From the NCBI RefSeq assembly GCF_001182745.1, contig NZ_LN868939.1, positions 1 to 64,000 of the forward strand: a stretch of DNA of 64,000 nucleotides, written 5' to 3'. How positions within the stretch are numbered: position 1 is the stretch's first letter; the number at the start of each line of letters is the position of its first letter. This DNA is from Nocardia farcinica. GTDB taxonomy: Bacteria; Actinomycetota; Actinomycetes; Mycobacteriales; Mycobacteriaceae. The notes beneath the pieces were generated by a model. It saw nothing but the letters and a program-made list of their open reading frames with translations. It made no database searches and was not told the origin of the DNA. Made by a program: the position numbers and the translations under genes. Shown piece by piece: positions 8,096 through 16,160 of this stretch.

Positions 8096-9352
8096 TTACG
8101 CCACTGCCGACTCCAGGTCGACGGTGCCAGCGTCGAGCATCTTCGTTTCGTGCTCCAGAAACGCCGGGCTCTTCGCCTTCAGCAGAAGCGGTGTGATGCC
8201 CTCACGACGGATAACGACACCTTCGTCCACGGTTCCGTTCTCGTCCAACGGGACGGCGGTCCGCCATCCGGCATCTCGGTACCTGATGTCCATGAGGTCG
8301 TTCACATCGAGGTCCATTGCATAGCCCTCGTACAGCGTGGGGACGACCTCCAGGCCGCGCTCCGCGCAGAATTCGCGGACGGCGGGCCACGACAGATCGA
8401 CCGTCAAGCCCTGGTCGTTGATCGTTGCCACGCGGTAGACGTAAAGGCGGCTCTGCCCCTTCGGAATCTGGTAGGTGTAGCCCTTCTGGATGGGCTCACC
8501 GTCCGGTGTCCACCCCACCAACTCACCGAAGACCAGGAAGCCATCCGGGATCAAACCGTCAAGCTCTCGGCCCTTCTGGGTCCAGATATCCGACTTGTAG
8601 AAGTGCCGCTGATTCGGGTCGTTCGCGTCCTTGGTCACCCGGCGCGAGCCGTACACCTGGTCATACTCGGTGGTCTGGACTCGCACACCCATCCGCCGAG
8701 CAAGGCGCTCGCGGATCGTCAGCTTGCGGTTCACCAGAGTTCGGCCGACTCGGATACTCGTGCCGTGAAGCTTCTGCGTCACGTACACGTAATCAGCGTC
8801 GTTGATCTGATCGGCGTTGCGGAAGTAGCTCGCAGTGCTCAGGTGCTCGGGGAACATCCTCGGGTCGACGCGCCCGGGGCGCTTCGTGACCGGCTGGTTG
8901 CCGGTGGCCGTTTTCGGCTCCCGGATCACGTACTTACGGCAGACTTCCTGGCCGTTGATCGTGTCGAAGGTGTCACCTTCCCGAAGGTCGGCCGGGTCGA
9001 TGCCGAACACTTCCAGCGAGGACAGCGGCATGAAAATCGCGTTCGACCGCTGGCCGCCAAGCTTGATCGCCTTCACCCGGCGGTTGTCCTCCAGGTACCC
9101 GGTGACCGTGCCGTCTGCGTTGTTCTCGGCGTGCCGATACATGTTGTTGGCACTGGCGTACTCGTGGGAGAGCTGGACCTCTGCGGGGAAGAAAACCCCC
9201 AGGTCCCCCACATTCCAGCCCTTCTGCACGATGGCGGTATGACCGAAAATCGGAATCATGACGATTCGGTCCCGGCCGATAATCGGGACGACGGCGGGCA
9301 CTCGGGCGACAACCGCCGCGTAGTTCTCGTTTTTCGGCTTGTCAAAGTTCAA
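8096..9352 (-). CDS. RNA ligase (adenylate-forming, Rnl2-like)
   Basis: 418 residues from TTG 9352 with GAGG upstream. The nucleotidyltransferase signature is clear: motif I K-LHGTS near residue 193 (the lysine that takes AMP), motif III FLVFGELVGW, motif IV DEGVVIR near 377-382 and motif V LLLKAK near 389-394. The N-terminal 170 residues are an extra domain as in some phage RNA ligases. Such enzymes seal broken RNA, in T4 to undo tRNA cleavage by host anticodon nucleases. It is next to a polynucleotide phosphatase, supporting an RNA repair role. Confidence 0.85.
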   Translation of the reverse strand: MNFDKPKNENYAAVVARVPAVVPIIGRDRIVMIPIFGHTAIVQKGWNVGDLGVFFPAEVQLSHEYASANNMYRHAENNADGTVTGYLEDNRRVKAIKLGGQRSNAIFMPLSSLEVFGIDPADLREGDTFDTINGQEVCRKYVIREPKTATGNQPVTKRPGRVDPRMFPEHLSTASYFRNADQINDADYVYVTQKLHGTSIRVGRTLVNRKLTIRERLARRMGVRVQTTEYDQVYGSRRVTKDANDPNQRHFYKSDIWTQKGRELDGLIPDGFLVFGELVGWTPDGEPIQKGYTYQIPKGQSRLYVYRVATINDQGLTVDLSWPAVREFCAERGLEVVPTLYEGYAMDLDVNDLMDIRYRDAGWRTAVPLDENGTVDEGVVIRREGITPLLLKAKSPAFLEHETKMLDAGTVDLESAVA

Positions 9353-9434
9353 AATCGCTACCTCTGTTTCTTGGTTATCTAGTCGCGGATTGGCGGCAGA
9401 TTGCAGGACATCTATGTTCTCCCCGTGACAAACG

Positions 9435-10031
9435 TCAGAAATCCCCTGGCTGAACCTGGAAGCACTTCAGATTCAATCGCCGCCACATTGAGACAACCCG
9501 GTCCCGGTCATCGAATACACCGAGGACGGTGTATCGGTCCCGAATGTGCTCGTTGAAGATTTCGAGCTTCACCACCGCGTCATCTCGGGTATCGCCCGCC
9601 TTGCGCATAAGAAGGGCGTCGACCCGGAAGCCCATAGCCGCAAGCCAGTGCTGAGTAACGTCCCGGCATTCCTCGTTACGACCAGACACGAAAAGGTGCT
9701 TCGCATCCGGAATTCCGTCACAGATACCCCAGTGAAGAGCCCGGACGTATACGTCCTCGGCGTCCTCACCTACGCGGCTGTAGTCGTATGGGCTCCGGCC
9801 GGTCATGTGCGCCACCGTCCCGTCAATGTCCCAGATATAGGCGTTCTCGCTGCCGATTCCGGTCACAGGCTCGATATCGAGTCGGAATTTGGGTGTGACC
9901 GGCTTCCAGTCGCGTAGTGGGTACCGCTTCGCCATGCGGTCGATGACCTTCTCCGGGACGTATCGACCGCCGTTTGCCCGGCGCAGTTCATTGCGCCGCT
10001 TACACTCGTCGGGCGGTACCGGGAAGTCCAC
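9435..10031 (-). CDS. Polynucleotide 3'-phosphatase, remnant of a kinase/phosphatase
   Basis: 198 residues from GTG 10031. Residues about 65-198 are a HAD phosphatase domain with YIWDIDGTVA (nucleophile DxDGT), FVSGR and FDDRDRV, as in the C-terminal half of T4 Pnkp. Residues 1-45 match only the end of the kinase domain (KRRNELRRANGGRYVPEKVI). The P-loop and most of the kinase are absent, and an in-frame stop lies a few codons upstream. It looks like a 5' deletion that left a phosphatase able to heal 3' ends for the ligase next door. Confidence 0.8.
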   Translation of the reverse strand: MDFPVPPDECKRRNELRRANGGRYVPEKVIDRMAKRYPLRDWKPVTPKFRLDIEPVTGIGSENAYIWDIDGTVAHMTGRSPYDYSRVGEDAEDVYVRALHWGICDGIPDAKHLFVSGRNEECRDVTQHWLAAMGFRVDALLMRKAGDTRDDAVVKLEIFNEHIRDRYTVLGVFDDRDRVVSMWRRLNLKCFQVQPGDF

Positions 10032-10150
10032 GCAGACGAACGGAGTGCCTTTACTAGAAACGCGTCATCAATGTAGAAGTTCGCAGTATCGGTGCTTCCA
10101 GTGAGCTTGATTGCGACCTTCCGAGAGTCCCCATTAATTGACTCGATCAA
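10032..10150 (-). other. Short reading frame fused to the broken kinase gene
   Basis: A TTG at 10150 overlaps the stop of the Ser-rich gene (TTGA) and opens a frame of about 35 sensible residues (MIESINGDSRKVAIKLTG...) that then runs out of frame into the phosphatase gene to 9863. The part past 10031 is a shadow of the phosphatase. The switch in coding frame here marks the likely deletion joint. Confidence 0.4.
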
Positions 10151-10326
10151 TCGCAGCCCCCGGAGCTGGACGAAGACGAGTCACACGAACTCGAAGAGGA
10201 AGAGGAAGAGGAAGACGCGCTGTAGTAGCCCGAATAGGTGGTGTCGTACGGGGTGCTCGTGTTGCTCGATCCTGCACGGCGGTTCTTGGCCGCCTGCTGG
10301 CGTCGCTTGGCGTCACGGAGAGACAT
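10147..10326 (-). CDS. Ser-rich low-complexity small protein
   Basis: 59 residues from ATG 10326 with GAAAGG upstream. A basic N-terminus (SLRDAKRRQQAAKNRR) is followed by a tail that is almost all serine, with two cysteines. The tail is encoded by a GAA/GAG-type triplet tract on the plus strand, so it may vary in length. No family recognised. Confidence 0.55.
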   Translation of the reverse strand: MSLRDAKRRQQAAKNRRAGSSNTSTPYDTTYSGYYSASSSSSSSSSSCDSSSSSSGGCD

Positions 10327-10355
10327 GGGGGCATTACCTTTCGATGGAACAGAAA

Positions 10356-10378
10356 AGCCCGGCTCAGAGGCCGGGCTG
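10356..10378 (-). terminator. Hairpin between two small genes
   Basis: AGCCCGGC - CTCAGAG - GCCGGGCT stem followed on the minus strand by TTTTC. It lies between the gene at 10397-10570 and the Ser-rich gene. Confidence 0.6.
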
Positions 10379-10396
10379 GGGAGTATATCTGTTGGG

Positions 10397-10570
10397 TCAG
10401 AACGTTGGAGGGGTGGAGTCGAATCCATCTGAGATTCCTGCCCTATCAGCACACTTGCCCCGATGCACATCCCACTTCGCGCCTTCGGAATCCACGATGT
10501 GGTCCCCCTCCCGGATCGACTCGTAACAGATGCAGCACATGCCTGCGAATAGCGGCATGGGAGAACTCAT
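10397..10570 (-). CDS. Small zinc-finger-like protein
   Basis: 57 residues from ATG 10570. A Cys-Cys-x-x-Cys cluster (MCCICYE) and a later HRGKC give a C-C-H-C pattern that could bind zinc. Short treble-clef proteins of this kind are common in the early regions of actinophages. Function unknown. Confidence 0.55.
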   Translation of the reverse strand: MSSPMPLFAGMCCICYESIREGDHIVDSEGAKWDVHRGKCADRAGISDGFDSTPPTF

Positions 10571-10635
10571 AAGAAGTCCTTCGTGGGTCGTAGTTATCAG
10601 GCCGGGTCAGTGCAATCCCAGCAGTTCAGAGCCGG

Positions 10636-10806
10636 TCACATCAAGTCCGAATCGGCGACGACGTACATTACAAGGAATGATAAAGCCGCCGCAATCACGT
10701 TAGCCGACACAAGGGCGGGGTCGTTTCCATACGCAACGACCATCGGGATGCACAGAAGATTCAAGATGCCGAAAAATGCGTTCAGGCCGAAAAGGAAAAT
10801 ACCCAT
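10636..10806 (-). CDS. Small membrane protein
   Basis: 56 residues from ATG 10806. Two hydrophobic helices (about residues 3-24 and 32-49) with a short hairpin (YGNDPAL) between them. No family recognised. Confidence 0.55.
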   Translation of the reverse strand: MGIFLFGLNAFFGILNLLCIPMVVAYGNDPALVSANVIAAALSFLVMYVVADSDLM

Positions 10807-10816
10807 CTTCTAATCC

Positions 10817-11179
10817 TTAAGGGGTGACGACGCGGGTAATGCCCGCGCCGGAAATCAGCTTGTAGCACGCGTAGCAGGGTGCTCGCGTTACGTAGAGAGT
10901 CGCGTCAATGAGGTCTTCCCGATCACAGTGGAGAAGGGCATTCGCCTCCGCGTGGATTGCAATGCAATTATCGTACGAACTGCCGGGCGTGCAGTTGGAA
11001 GTACGGCGCGGACAGGTGTGGCAACCTGGCCACCCCGCTGGAGCGCCGTTATATCCAGTGGCCCGGATTCGGTGGTTCCGAACAACGACGGCTCCAACCT
11101 TGTCCCGCTCGCAATCCGAGCGGGCAGCGACAGCCCGAGCAATGCCGATAAAGTACTCATCCCAGGTCGGTCGGCTCAC
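10817..11179 (-). CDS. Deoxycytidylate (dCMP) deaminase
   Basis: About 120 residues from GTG 11179, which overlaps the stop of the upstream gene (GTGA). Zinc site: HAEANALL (His and catalytic Glu) and PCYAC. The CPRRTSNC segment and the TWDEYFIGIA start are typical of phage dCMP deaminases. It makes dUMP for the ThyX encoded at 14069, so it is part of the phage dTTP supply. Confidence 0.88.
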   Translation of the reverse strand: MSRPTWDEYFIGIARAVAARSDCERDKVGAVVVRNHRIRATGYNGAPAGWPGCHTCPRRTSNCTPGSSYDNCIAIHAEANALLHCDREDLIDATLYVTRAPCYACYKLISGAGITRVVTP

Positions 11180-11355
11180 TGAAGCACCTTCGGGAATGGC
11201 ACGCCGGGGTTGGCGGCTCTCCACTCGTCGCGCAGCACGTAAAACTCGTTGGCAACTCGATCAACCTGTGCTTTTGCCTCGCGGAATTTGGGAACCCACT
11301 CGTCATTTGCTGCCATCAATGCGGCGGCCCGCTCCCGGTATTCGTCTTCGGTCAC
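11176..11355 (-). CDS. Hypothetical small helical protein
   Basis: 59 residues from GTG 11355, chosen for its upstream purine-rich AAGGCGGG and because it starts the conserved-looking TEDEYRERAAAL part. Mostly a single charged helix. Its stop overlaps the dCMP deaminase start, indicating translational coupling. Confidence 0.5.
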   Translation of the reverse strand: MTEDEYRERAAALMAANDEWVPKFREAKAQVDRVANEFYVLRDEWRAANPGVPFPKVLQ

Positions 11356-11381
11356 TTGTCGTCCCGCCTTTCCGTCATCGC

Positions 11382-11609
11382 CTAGAAACGGTCTTCTATG
11401 TTGCGCTCGATGAGCGCGAGTTGATATTCCCGCATCCGACCGCTCTCGGCTATCTGCGTAGTGGTGCATCGGAAGAATCGGTGCAAGAACTCGTCTTCGG
11501 TTACCGGCTCCCAGAACGGCGGCGCATCTTTATCGAGCCAGCCGTCCGGGTCCCAGATCACATGCCCTCTCAATGCCGCCCACACCTGGGGCGGAAGCTT
11601 GACACTCAA
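11382..11609 (-). CDS. Hypothetical protein
   Basis: 75 residues from TTG 11609, just after the DNA polymerase stop and preceded by a GAGAG ribosome site. Trp- and Pro-rich N-terminal half, helical C-terminal half. No recognised domain. Confidence 0.5.
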   Translation of the reverse strand: MSVKLPPQVWAALRGHVIWDPDGWLDKDAPPFWEPVTEDEFLHRFFRCTTTQIAESGRMREYQLALIERNIEDRF

Positions 11610-11613
11610 TCTC

Positions 11614-13419
11614 TCAGCCTTTCATATAGCCATGTCCCCAGGACGGCCCGTACACTTCAGGGTCCGTGTCGATGTCGACACCCCGGAAATTCATCCGCAT
11701 CAGCCGCGCGATTTCCCGCGCGCCCCACTCCGCTTTTGTGATGGGGACCGATGCGACTACTTCGTCGTGTACGGGTAGGCGTAGGTACGGGGTAAACCCG
11801 GCGTCGTGTAGGCGGATCAGGCCCCGGCACGTCACGTCCCGCGAAGTGCTCTGGATCATGTAGTTCAGCGCCGAGTACGCCCGGTCTCGGTCGACCGGGA
11901 GCCGACGACCGGTCGGCGTGATGATCCGGCCCGTCTGCCGGGCCTCCGCCTGGAGCTTCACCGAGAGGTCCTTTACGCGCGGGTACCGCGCTTCGAATCC
12001 CTCGATCACCCGTTTAGCGACCGCGACCGTGATACCGCCTTGCTCAGCGATGTTCCTCGGTCCAGAGCCGTAGACGTAGGCGAAGTTCACCATCTTTCCG
12101 ATCTTGCGATCCACACCCGACGCGTCGGCGGTCATCTGGTGTAGGTCAGCGTCGGTAGCGAATGCCTCCCTCATCGTCGGGTCACCGGAAAGCGCCGCGA
12201 GAACGCGCAATTCCTGAGCCTTGTAGTCGACGGAGACAATCGTTTGTCCCGGGTCCGCGATGAAGCATCGCCGGACCATCCAATCGCCACTAGGAAGCGT
12301 CTGGGCCGGAATACCGGTGATCGACATTCGCGCCGTGCGGGCGCGAAGATGGTTGATGCTCGGGTGTACACGCCCGGCGCTGTCCGCGCCGCTCAGGAAC
12401 CCGTCAATCCAAGTGGTTCGCCACTTCCTTGCCCGCTTGGCTTCAATCACGGCGGCCGCGAGATGGGCGGGACTCCCGATCGGAGGATCGTCGGTTGCAA
12501 TGGATTCCAGAAGGGCTTTATCCACCTTGCGTTTACCGGTCGTCGTCCGACCGGGAATCTTCACCCCCAGGTCTTCGAGAGCGTCCGCTACTTGCTCCGT
12601 GGAGTTGACGGACTCGACTCCGAAGAACGCCAGTGCGTGAAAAGCGGCCTCTTCTTCCTCGGCCCGGAGCCGGGCCGAGAGGCCCTTGGTGTACTCCAGG
12701 TCCAACAGGAAGCCGGTCCGCTCCATCTCAGAACAGATTTCGGCTAGTCGGTGCTCGTATTCGATGAGGTGTCGAGACTCGGGCGGGACCATCGGGTCGA
12801 GCTTGCGGCACAGCCTTACGGCTAGAACAGGGTCCATACCGCCGTATCTGTTGAAATCTGGATGATCAAGGTCGATCACAGACCAGATATTCGCCTTCGT
12901 GGTCTTGTGCTCTTTGGCAAGGCGAGTCATCAGGCCCTTGACCTCTTCGGCCACCTCCGGCGAAATGTGGACCCGCACAAGTTGTTCTAGGCCGTGGCCG
13001 GTGCCGCCTTCCTCCTGGCCCCGGGGATCGACCAGATGAGCAAGGATGCGGGTATCGGTGACCCTGGGCCACATTTCCCGCATCGGCACGCCTAGGTGCT
13101 GGTCGAAGACGGCAAGGTCGAAACTGGCGTTGTGGAGGATCATTCTCGGGATGCGGCGGAGGTAGTCCGCTGCGAGCACCCGGAGAGTTGCCGATCTCTC
13201 CACGGGCAGGACCCACCCGTCCGTATCAGTCCCGAACTGGACTGTGCGGAGGCGGTCCCCGCTGTACGTGGCAAGGCCCGTGGTCTCGGAGTCGACTCCG
13301 ATCGGGCCACGGGCCATCTCCTGATCTAGCCACGTGCGGAACGCCTCTACGTCCGCCGCGTTCTCGACTACCCGCGCGGTGACCGTCTCTCGTCCGATCT
13401 TATACGGGTAGGTCTTCAA
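11614..13419 (-). CDS. DNA polymerase I (family A)
   Basis: 601 residues from TTG 13419. N-terminal 3'-5' exonuclease domain (about 1-200) with VDSETTGL. Polymerase domain with motif A VSVDYKAQELRVLAALSGD, motif B RKIGKMVNFAYVYGSG and motif C LPVHDEVVASVP near residue 555. There is no 5' nuclease domain, as usual for phage enzymes. It is the phage replicative polymerase, in the same relative place as the polymerase of L5-like phages (after int, before thyX and the reductase on the leftward arm). Confidence 0.95.
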   Translation of the reverse strand: MKTYPYKIGRETVTARVVENAADVEAFRTWLDQEMARGPIGVDSETTGLATYSGDRLRTVQFGTDTDGWVLPVERSATLRVLAADYLRRIPRMILHNASFDLAVFDQHLGVPMREMWPRVTDTRILAHLVDPRGQEEGGTGHGLEQLVRVHISPEVAEEVKGLMTRLAKEHKTTKANIWSVIDLDHPDFNRYGGMDPVLAVRLCRKLDPMVPPESRHLIEYEHRLAEICSEMERTGFLLDLEYTKGLSARLRAEEEEAAFHALAFFGVESVNSTEQVADALEDLGVKIPGRTTTGKRKVDKALLESIATDDPPIGSPAHLAAAVIEAKRARKWRTTWIDGFLSGADSAGRVHPSINHLRARTARMSITGIPAQTLPSGDWMVRRCFIADPGQTIVSVDYKAQELRVLAALSGDPTMREAFATDADLHQMTADASGVDRKIGKMVNFAYVYGSGPRNIAEQGGITVAVAKRVIEGFEARYPRVKDLSVKLQAEARQTGRIITPTGRRLPVDRDRAYSALNYMIQSTSRDVTCRGLIRLHDAGFTPYLRLPVHDEVVASVPITKAEWGAREIARLMRMNFRGVDIDTDPEVYGPSWGHGYMKG

Positions 13420-13575
13420 TTAGCCCCTTGCCTTGTAGAGGTCAAGCAACCGTTCTGTGAAATCAGCATAGATGTCCGACAGCGCGGAGTCGCCGCTGAG
13501 CGCCAGCCCCATAGCCCTGCCAGTACTGCGAAGAATGTCGTCCAGGACGAACTTCGGAATATTGGTGTTCGCCAT
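13420..13575 (-). CDS. Small protein, paralogue 1 of a tandem pair
   Basis: 51 residues from ATG 13575, ending where the polymerase begins. It shares spacing and residues with the next gene (P-x-FV-x2-DI start, Asp then I-Y-x-DF middle, LL/LVD end), suggesting a duplicated pair. Acidic helical protein, function unknown. Confidence 0.55.
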   Translation of the reverse strand: MANTNIPKFVLDDILRSTGRAMGLALSGDSALSDIYADFTERLLDLYKARG

Positions 13576-13580
13576 TTTCG

Positions 13581-13745
13581 CTATGCCCCCTGCTTCGCCA
13601 AATCGAAATGGTCAACGAGCTTGTTGCCGAAATCTAGGTAGATTTTCGCAAGAACGTGGTCGTCTGCCAGGATCGCGTTAACACCAACTGCAAGCGCGTG
13701 CTTAATGTCCTCGGGGACGAAATCGGGCGGGGAGGTGTATTTCAT
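13581..13745 (-). CDS. Small protein, paralogue 2 of a tandem pair
   Basis: 54 residues from ATG 13745. See the gene at 13420-13575, which it resembles along its length (DFVPEDI, AKIYLDFGNKLVDHF). Five bases separate the two, so they are co-transcribed. Confidence 0.55.
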   Translation of the reverse strand: MKYTSPPDFVPEDIKHALAVGVNAILADDHVLAKIYLDFGNKLVDHFDLAKQGA

Positions 13746-13748
13746 GTG

Positions 13749-14072
13749 TCAGTCCTCTTTGTGGTATTCACCGGAGATGATCCGGCTAATGGTGGCGCGG
13801 TTGACCTCGAACGAATCGGCCAACTCCTGGTGCGTGACTCCCGCCGTCTTGGCGAATCGGCGAATGAGCGCAACGTCCCGCTTCGAGAGCTTCTTACGGT
13901 TGTCGGTCTTGGCTTTCAGTCGAGTGTTCTCGTCGCTCAGGTTTCGAATGATGGCGTCCTTTTCCATTACTTCCCGCTCCAAGATTTCGATCTTGTCCTG
14001 AAGCGCGGTCACCTGGGCGGCATCACCCAGATCAGCTGCAATGCTCACTGACTTCTTCTCTCGTAGTTTCAA
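13749..14072 (-). CDS. Coiled-coil protein with a C-terminal helix-turn-helix
   Basis: 107 residues from TTG 14072 (overlaps the thyX stop as TTGA; GTG 14048 is an alternative). A long heptad-type helix (about residues 18-55) precedes a HTH: VTHQELADSFEVNRATISRIISG. This is a plausible small DNA-binding regulator that dimerises through the coiled coil. Targets unknown. Confidence 0.65.
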   Translation of the reverse strand: MKLREKKSVSIAADLGDAAQVTALQDKIEILEREVMEKDAIIRNLSDENTRLKAKTDNRKKLSKRDVALIRRFAKTAGVTHQELADSFEVNRATISRIISGEYHKED

Positions 14073-14917
14073 CCGTTTCGCCTTAAAAACGATTTGGCAC
14101 TTTTGAGTTCCCGATGAACCTTGTCCAGCTCCGCACGGAGCAACGCGTTTACCTCTTCGAGCGCTCGAATGATGTCCTCGGGGTTGTGGTCCGCGTAGGT
14201 GTACGGCTCGTCAGGGATGTCCTGGTAGGTGTGGGGAGCAATCTCCCGGAGCTGACGAAGCAGCTCACCCGCCAATTCGCGGATTTCCGCGTCCGCCGCT
14301 TCGTGCCAACGAGCTTTGATGACGTATCTCCATGCGCGGTGGTTTCCGGTAACGACCATCGGGGAATTGGTCATGTTCGGGAGTACCGCCCTAGCGGCTT
14401 CACGAGCTTTCTTGCGGGGAAGTCCCGCGTTGGTCAACAGCTCCAAAAGTGAGTTGTACGCGTTGGACGACTCGCGCTGTGCGTATGAAATGTAATTCAA
14501 CGCTTGACGACGAAGGTCGTCTTGTTCGATTTCAACGAGCGCGGGGGGAATATGTATCCCCAGCGGCATAGGGTCTACGTACCGCTGAGACACCACGCTG
14601 AAACTCAGGTGCCGGTGACGCTCCAGTTCGGTCAGGACAGACCGACTCGCCTCGATATAAAACGTGGCACTGGCGTGCTCTAGTACGGATTCGTGACCTA
14701 CATCAAGAATGTGACGTAGATAGGTCTGGTTCGTCGCTGTCGCCGGATTCGGCCGGTCGAAGCTTTGATAGCAATTCCGCCCCGCGAACTCCGCGAGTTC
14801 GTCCGCTGGGTGCTCGGTGGAGAACCGATACGGGCTACCGTCGTGGTGCAGGTTGTAGCCGATTTCCTCAAGGGCTTCACCGTCGATGAAAGTTCGCGCA
14901 ATCAGTACGGCTTTCAA
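14069..14917 (-). CDS. thyX: Flavin-dependent thymidylate synthase
   Basis: 282 residues from TTG 14917, chosen because it overlaps the upstream stop (TTGA) and starts the conserved part (KAVLIARTF). The ThyX motif RHRHLSFSVVSQRY (RHRxxSxxxxSxR type) near residue 95 and the later GNHRAWRYVIKARWHEAADAEIR helix are both present. It methylates dUMP with methylene-tetrahydrofolate, FAD and NADPH. The C-terminal 50 residues form a coiled coil not needed for catalysis. Confidence 0.95.
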   Translation of the reverse strand: MKAVLIARTFIDGEALEEIGYNLHHDGSPYRFSTEHPADELAEFAGRNCYQSFDRPNPATATNQTYLRHILDVGHESVLEHASATFYIEASRSVLTELERHRHLSFSVVSQRYVDPMPLGIHIPPALVEIEQDDLRRQALNYISYAQRESSNAYNSLLELLTNAGLPRKKAREAARAVLPNMTNSPMVVTGNHRAWRYVIKARWHEAADAEIRELAGELLRQLREIAPHTYQDIPDEPYTYADHNPEDIIRALEEVNALLRAELDKVHRELKSAKSFLRRNG

Positions 14918-15198
14918 GCCTTCGCGCCCCCGGGTCGCTGGGCCGCAATCTCGGGCGATACAGAATAGGTCGCCCACGTGATGACTTTGTCAAAGTTGAA
15001 GTTCAGCAACGCGGTATCGGTAGGCCGATCGGGGTAGAGGATCAACACCCCATCCGCAACGTCGTGGACTGCGTATGCGTGGGGAACTGTAATCTTGCCG
15101 CCCTCGTATACCACCGTAGTGATAGTGACGGAATCGTCGTTGTCGTGGCCCACGCCGGTACGCGGCGGGGTGGAAATTGGAGGCTCAGAAGTAACCAC
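14914..15198 (-). CDS. Hypothetical protein upstream of thyX
   Basis: 94 residues from GTG 15198 with AAAGGGA upstream. Beta-rich middle part (TITTVVYEGGKITVPHAYAV). First gene of a transcription unit that begins after the twin hairpins at 15210-15296; its stop overlaps the thyX start. Confidence 0.5.
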   Translation of the reverse strand: MVTSEPPISTPPRTGVGHDNDDSVTITTVVYEGGKITVPHAYAVHDVADGVLILYPDRPTDTALLNFNFDKVITWATYSVSPEIAAQRPGGAKA

Positions 15199-15208
15199 TA
15201 TGTCCCTT

Positions 15209-15240
15209 TGCTGTTGGGTGGAAGGCGGGTGGCCCGGGAC
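15209..15240 (-). terminator. Hairpin 2 of a tandem pair
   Basis: GGGTGGCCCGG - loop - CCGGGCCACCC, an 11-bp perfect stem (minus strand arms near 15257-15247 and 15238-15228). With the next hairpin it forms a double stop downstream of a stoperator-type site. Confidence 0.5.
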
Positions 15241-15263
15241 AACTCACCGGGCCACCCTGGAAA

Positions 15264-15288
15264 CGGGTAGGGCCGTACCTACCCGTTT
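15264..15288 (-). terminator. Hairpin 1 of a tandem pair, touching stoperator site 2
   Basis: AACGGGTAGG - TACGGC - CCTACCCGTT is a perfect 10-bp stem. Its 5' arm shares the last bases of the repressor-type motif at 15285-15298. Confidence 0.6.
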
Positions 15289-15298
15289 TGTGTCAACA
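15285..15298 (-). promoter_or_regulatory. Stoperator-type site 2
   Basis: TGTTGACACAAAAC on the minus strand, 6 bases after the stop of the gene at 15304-15837 and running straight into two hairpins. No -10 box at the 17-bp position (GCCCTA). Confidence 0.65.
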
Positions 15299-15303
15299 TT
15301 CGG

Positions 15304-15837
15304 TCAGAAGAAAATGGGCTTATCGGTCGAACCGCGCGGAGGGAAGTAGCCCTTCCAGGGCTTCTGCGTCTTCTGCGAAAAGCCCGTCTTGAACTCCCAG
15401 CCCGGAGGGCACTCGGGCGAGCCGGGAGGTGCCTGGGTCGCGCCTGCCGGTGCGGCCTGTCGCGGTGCAGGCTGGTTACCACCCTGGGCGGGCTTGTTCG
15501 GTGCCAGCTCTACGAACTTGGCCGCCGCCCGGTGAGTCTTGTCCATGAGGTCGAGCAAGTCCTGACCGATCTGCGCCGCCGCGTCGGCGGGGCTGTCGGC
15601 GTGGATCACGATCCACGGAGCATCGAAGCCGGTGCCGCCCTTCAGCGTCACCACCACCTTGCCCTCTCCATCCGTCGTGACCGGCGTAGCAGCCTTGGCC
15701 GCTGGCTTGCGCGGAGCGGTCTTTTTGGCGGGCTCCGGTGCAGGCATCGAAGAAATCTCAGGCTCCGGGGTAGGTGCAGCGGTCTGTGCCTCGTCCTCGG
15801 GGGCAGAGGCGAAAGGGTCGTAAACGTCGTCGGTCAA
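15304..15837 (-). CDS. Ala/Pro-rich protein, possible ssDNA-binding
   Basis: 177 residues from TTG 15837 (overlaps the previous stop). Low-complexity Ala/Pro/Glu N-terminus (about 1-55), then a compact beta/alpha part (KVVVTLKGGTGFDAPWIVIHA...), a Pro/Gln linker and a conserved C-terminal tail WEFKTGFSQKTQKPWKGYFPP. Such proteins accompany replication genes in actinophages; DNA binding is inferred from context only. Confidence 0.5.
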   Translation of the reverse strand: MTDDVYDPFASAPEDEAQTAAPTPEPEISSMPAPEPAKKTAPRKPAAKAATPVTTDGEGKVVVTLKGGTGFDAPWIVIHADSPADAAAQIGQDLLDLMDKTHRAAAKFVELAPNKPAQGGNQPAPRQAAPAGATQAPPGSPECPPGWEFKTGFSQKTQKPWKGYFPPRGSTDKPIFF

Positions 15838-16073
15838 AGAATCCTCTTTCGAAGGTTCACCACGAGACGGCCCGCCCCGTGGTATGGGTCAATAGCACGC
15901 GGCAGCAGGTTGTACAGATGTGCCGCTGTGATCGCACCGAAGGCAATCGTTGCCCACCGGTGCGAAATAAGTTGCCGATCTACTTCCTCGGAAAGGAGTT
16001 CACCCGGCTTCGCTGTGATTTCGTGGACTACCACTATCGAGAACAGCAGTGTCCACGCTTGCTTTGCCGTCAT
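15834..16073 (-). CDS. Small membrane protein
   Basis: 79 residues from ATG 16073 (a longer frame to 16142 is less likely). Two hydrophobic stretches: AWTLLFSIVVVHEI and WATIAFGAITAAHLYNLL. Stop overlaps the start of the downstream gene. No family recognised. Confidence 0.5.
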   Translation of the reverse strand: MTAKQAWTLLFSIVVVHEITAKPGELLSEEVDRQLISHRWATIAFGAITAAHLYNLLPRAIDPYHGAGRLVVNLRKRIL

Positions 16074-16160
16074 TGTCTCCGAAGGGTTCCGGGTGGACAC
16101 CGTAGTAAAAGAGTGGGACGGCAACCGTCCACCACCAAACAAACAGCTTCTGTCGAATTG

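Noticed and set aside
8150..9382. A 410-codon open frame on the plus strand opposite the RNA ligase
   Set aside because: It mirrors the ligase frame codon for codon as expected from GC-rich antisense; the ligase has clear catalytic motifs and the antisense has none.
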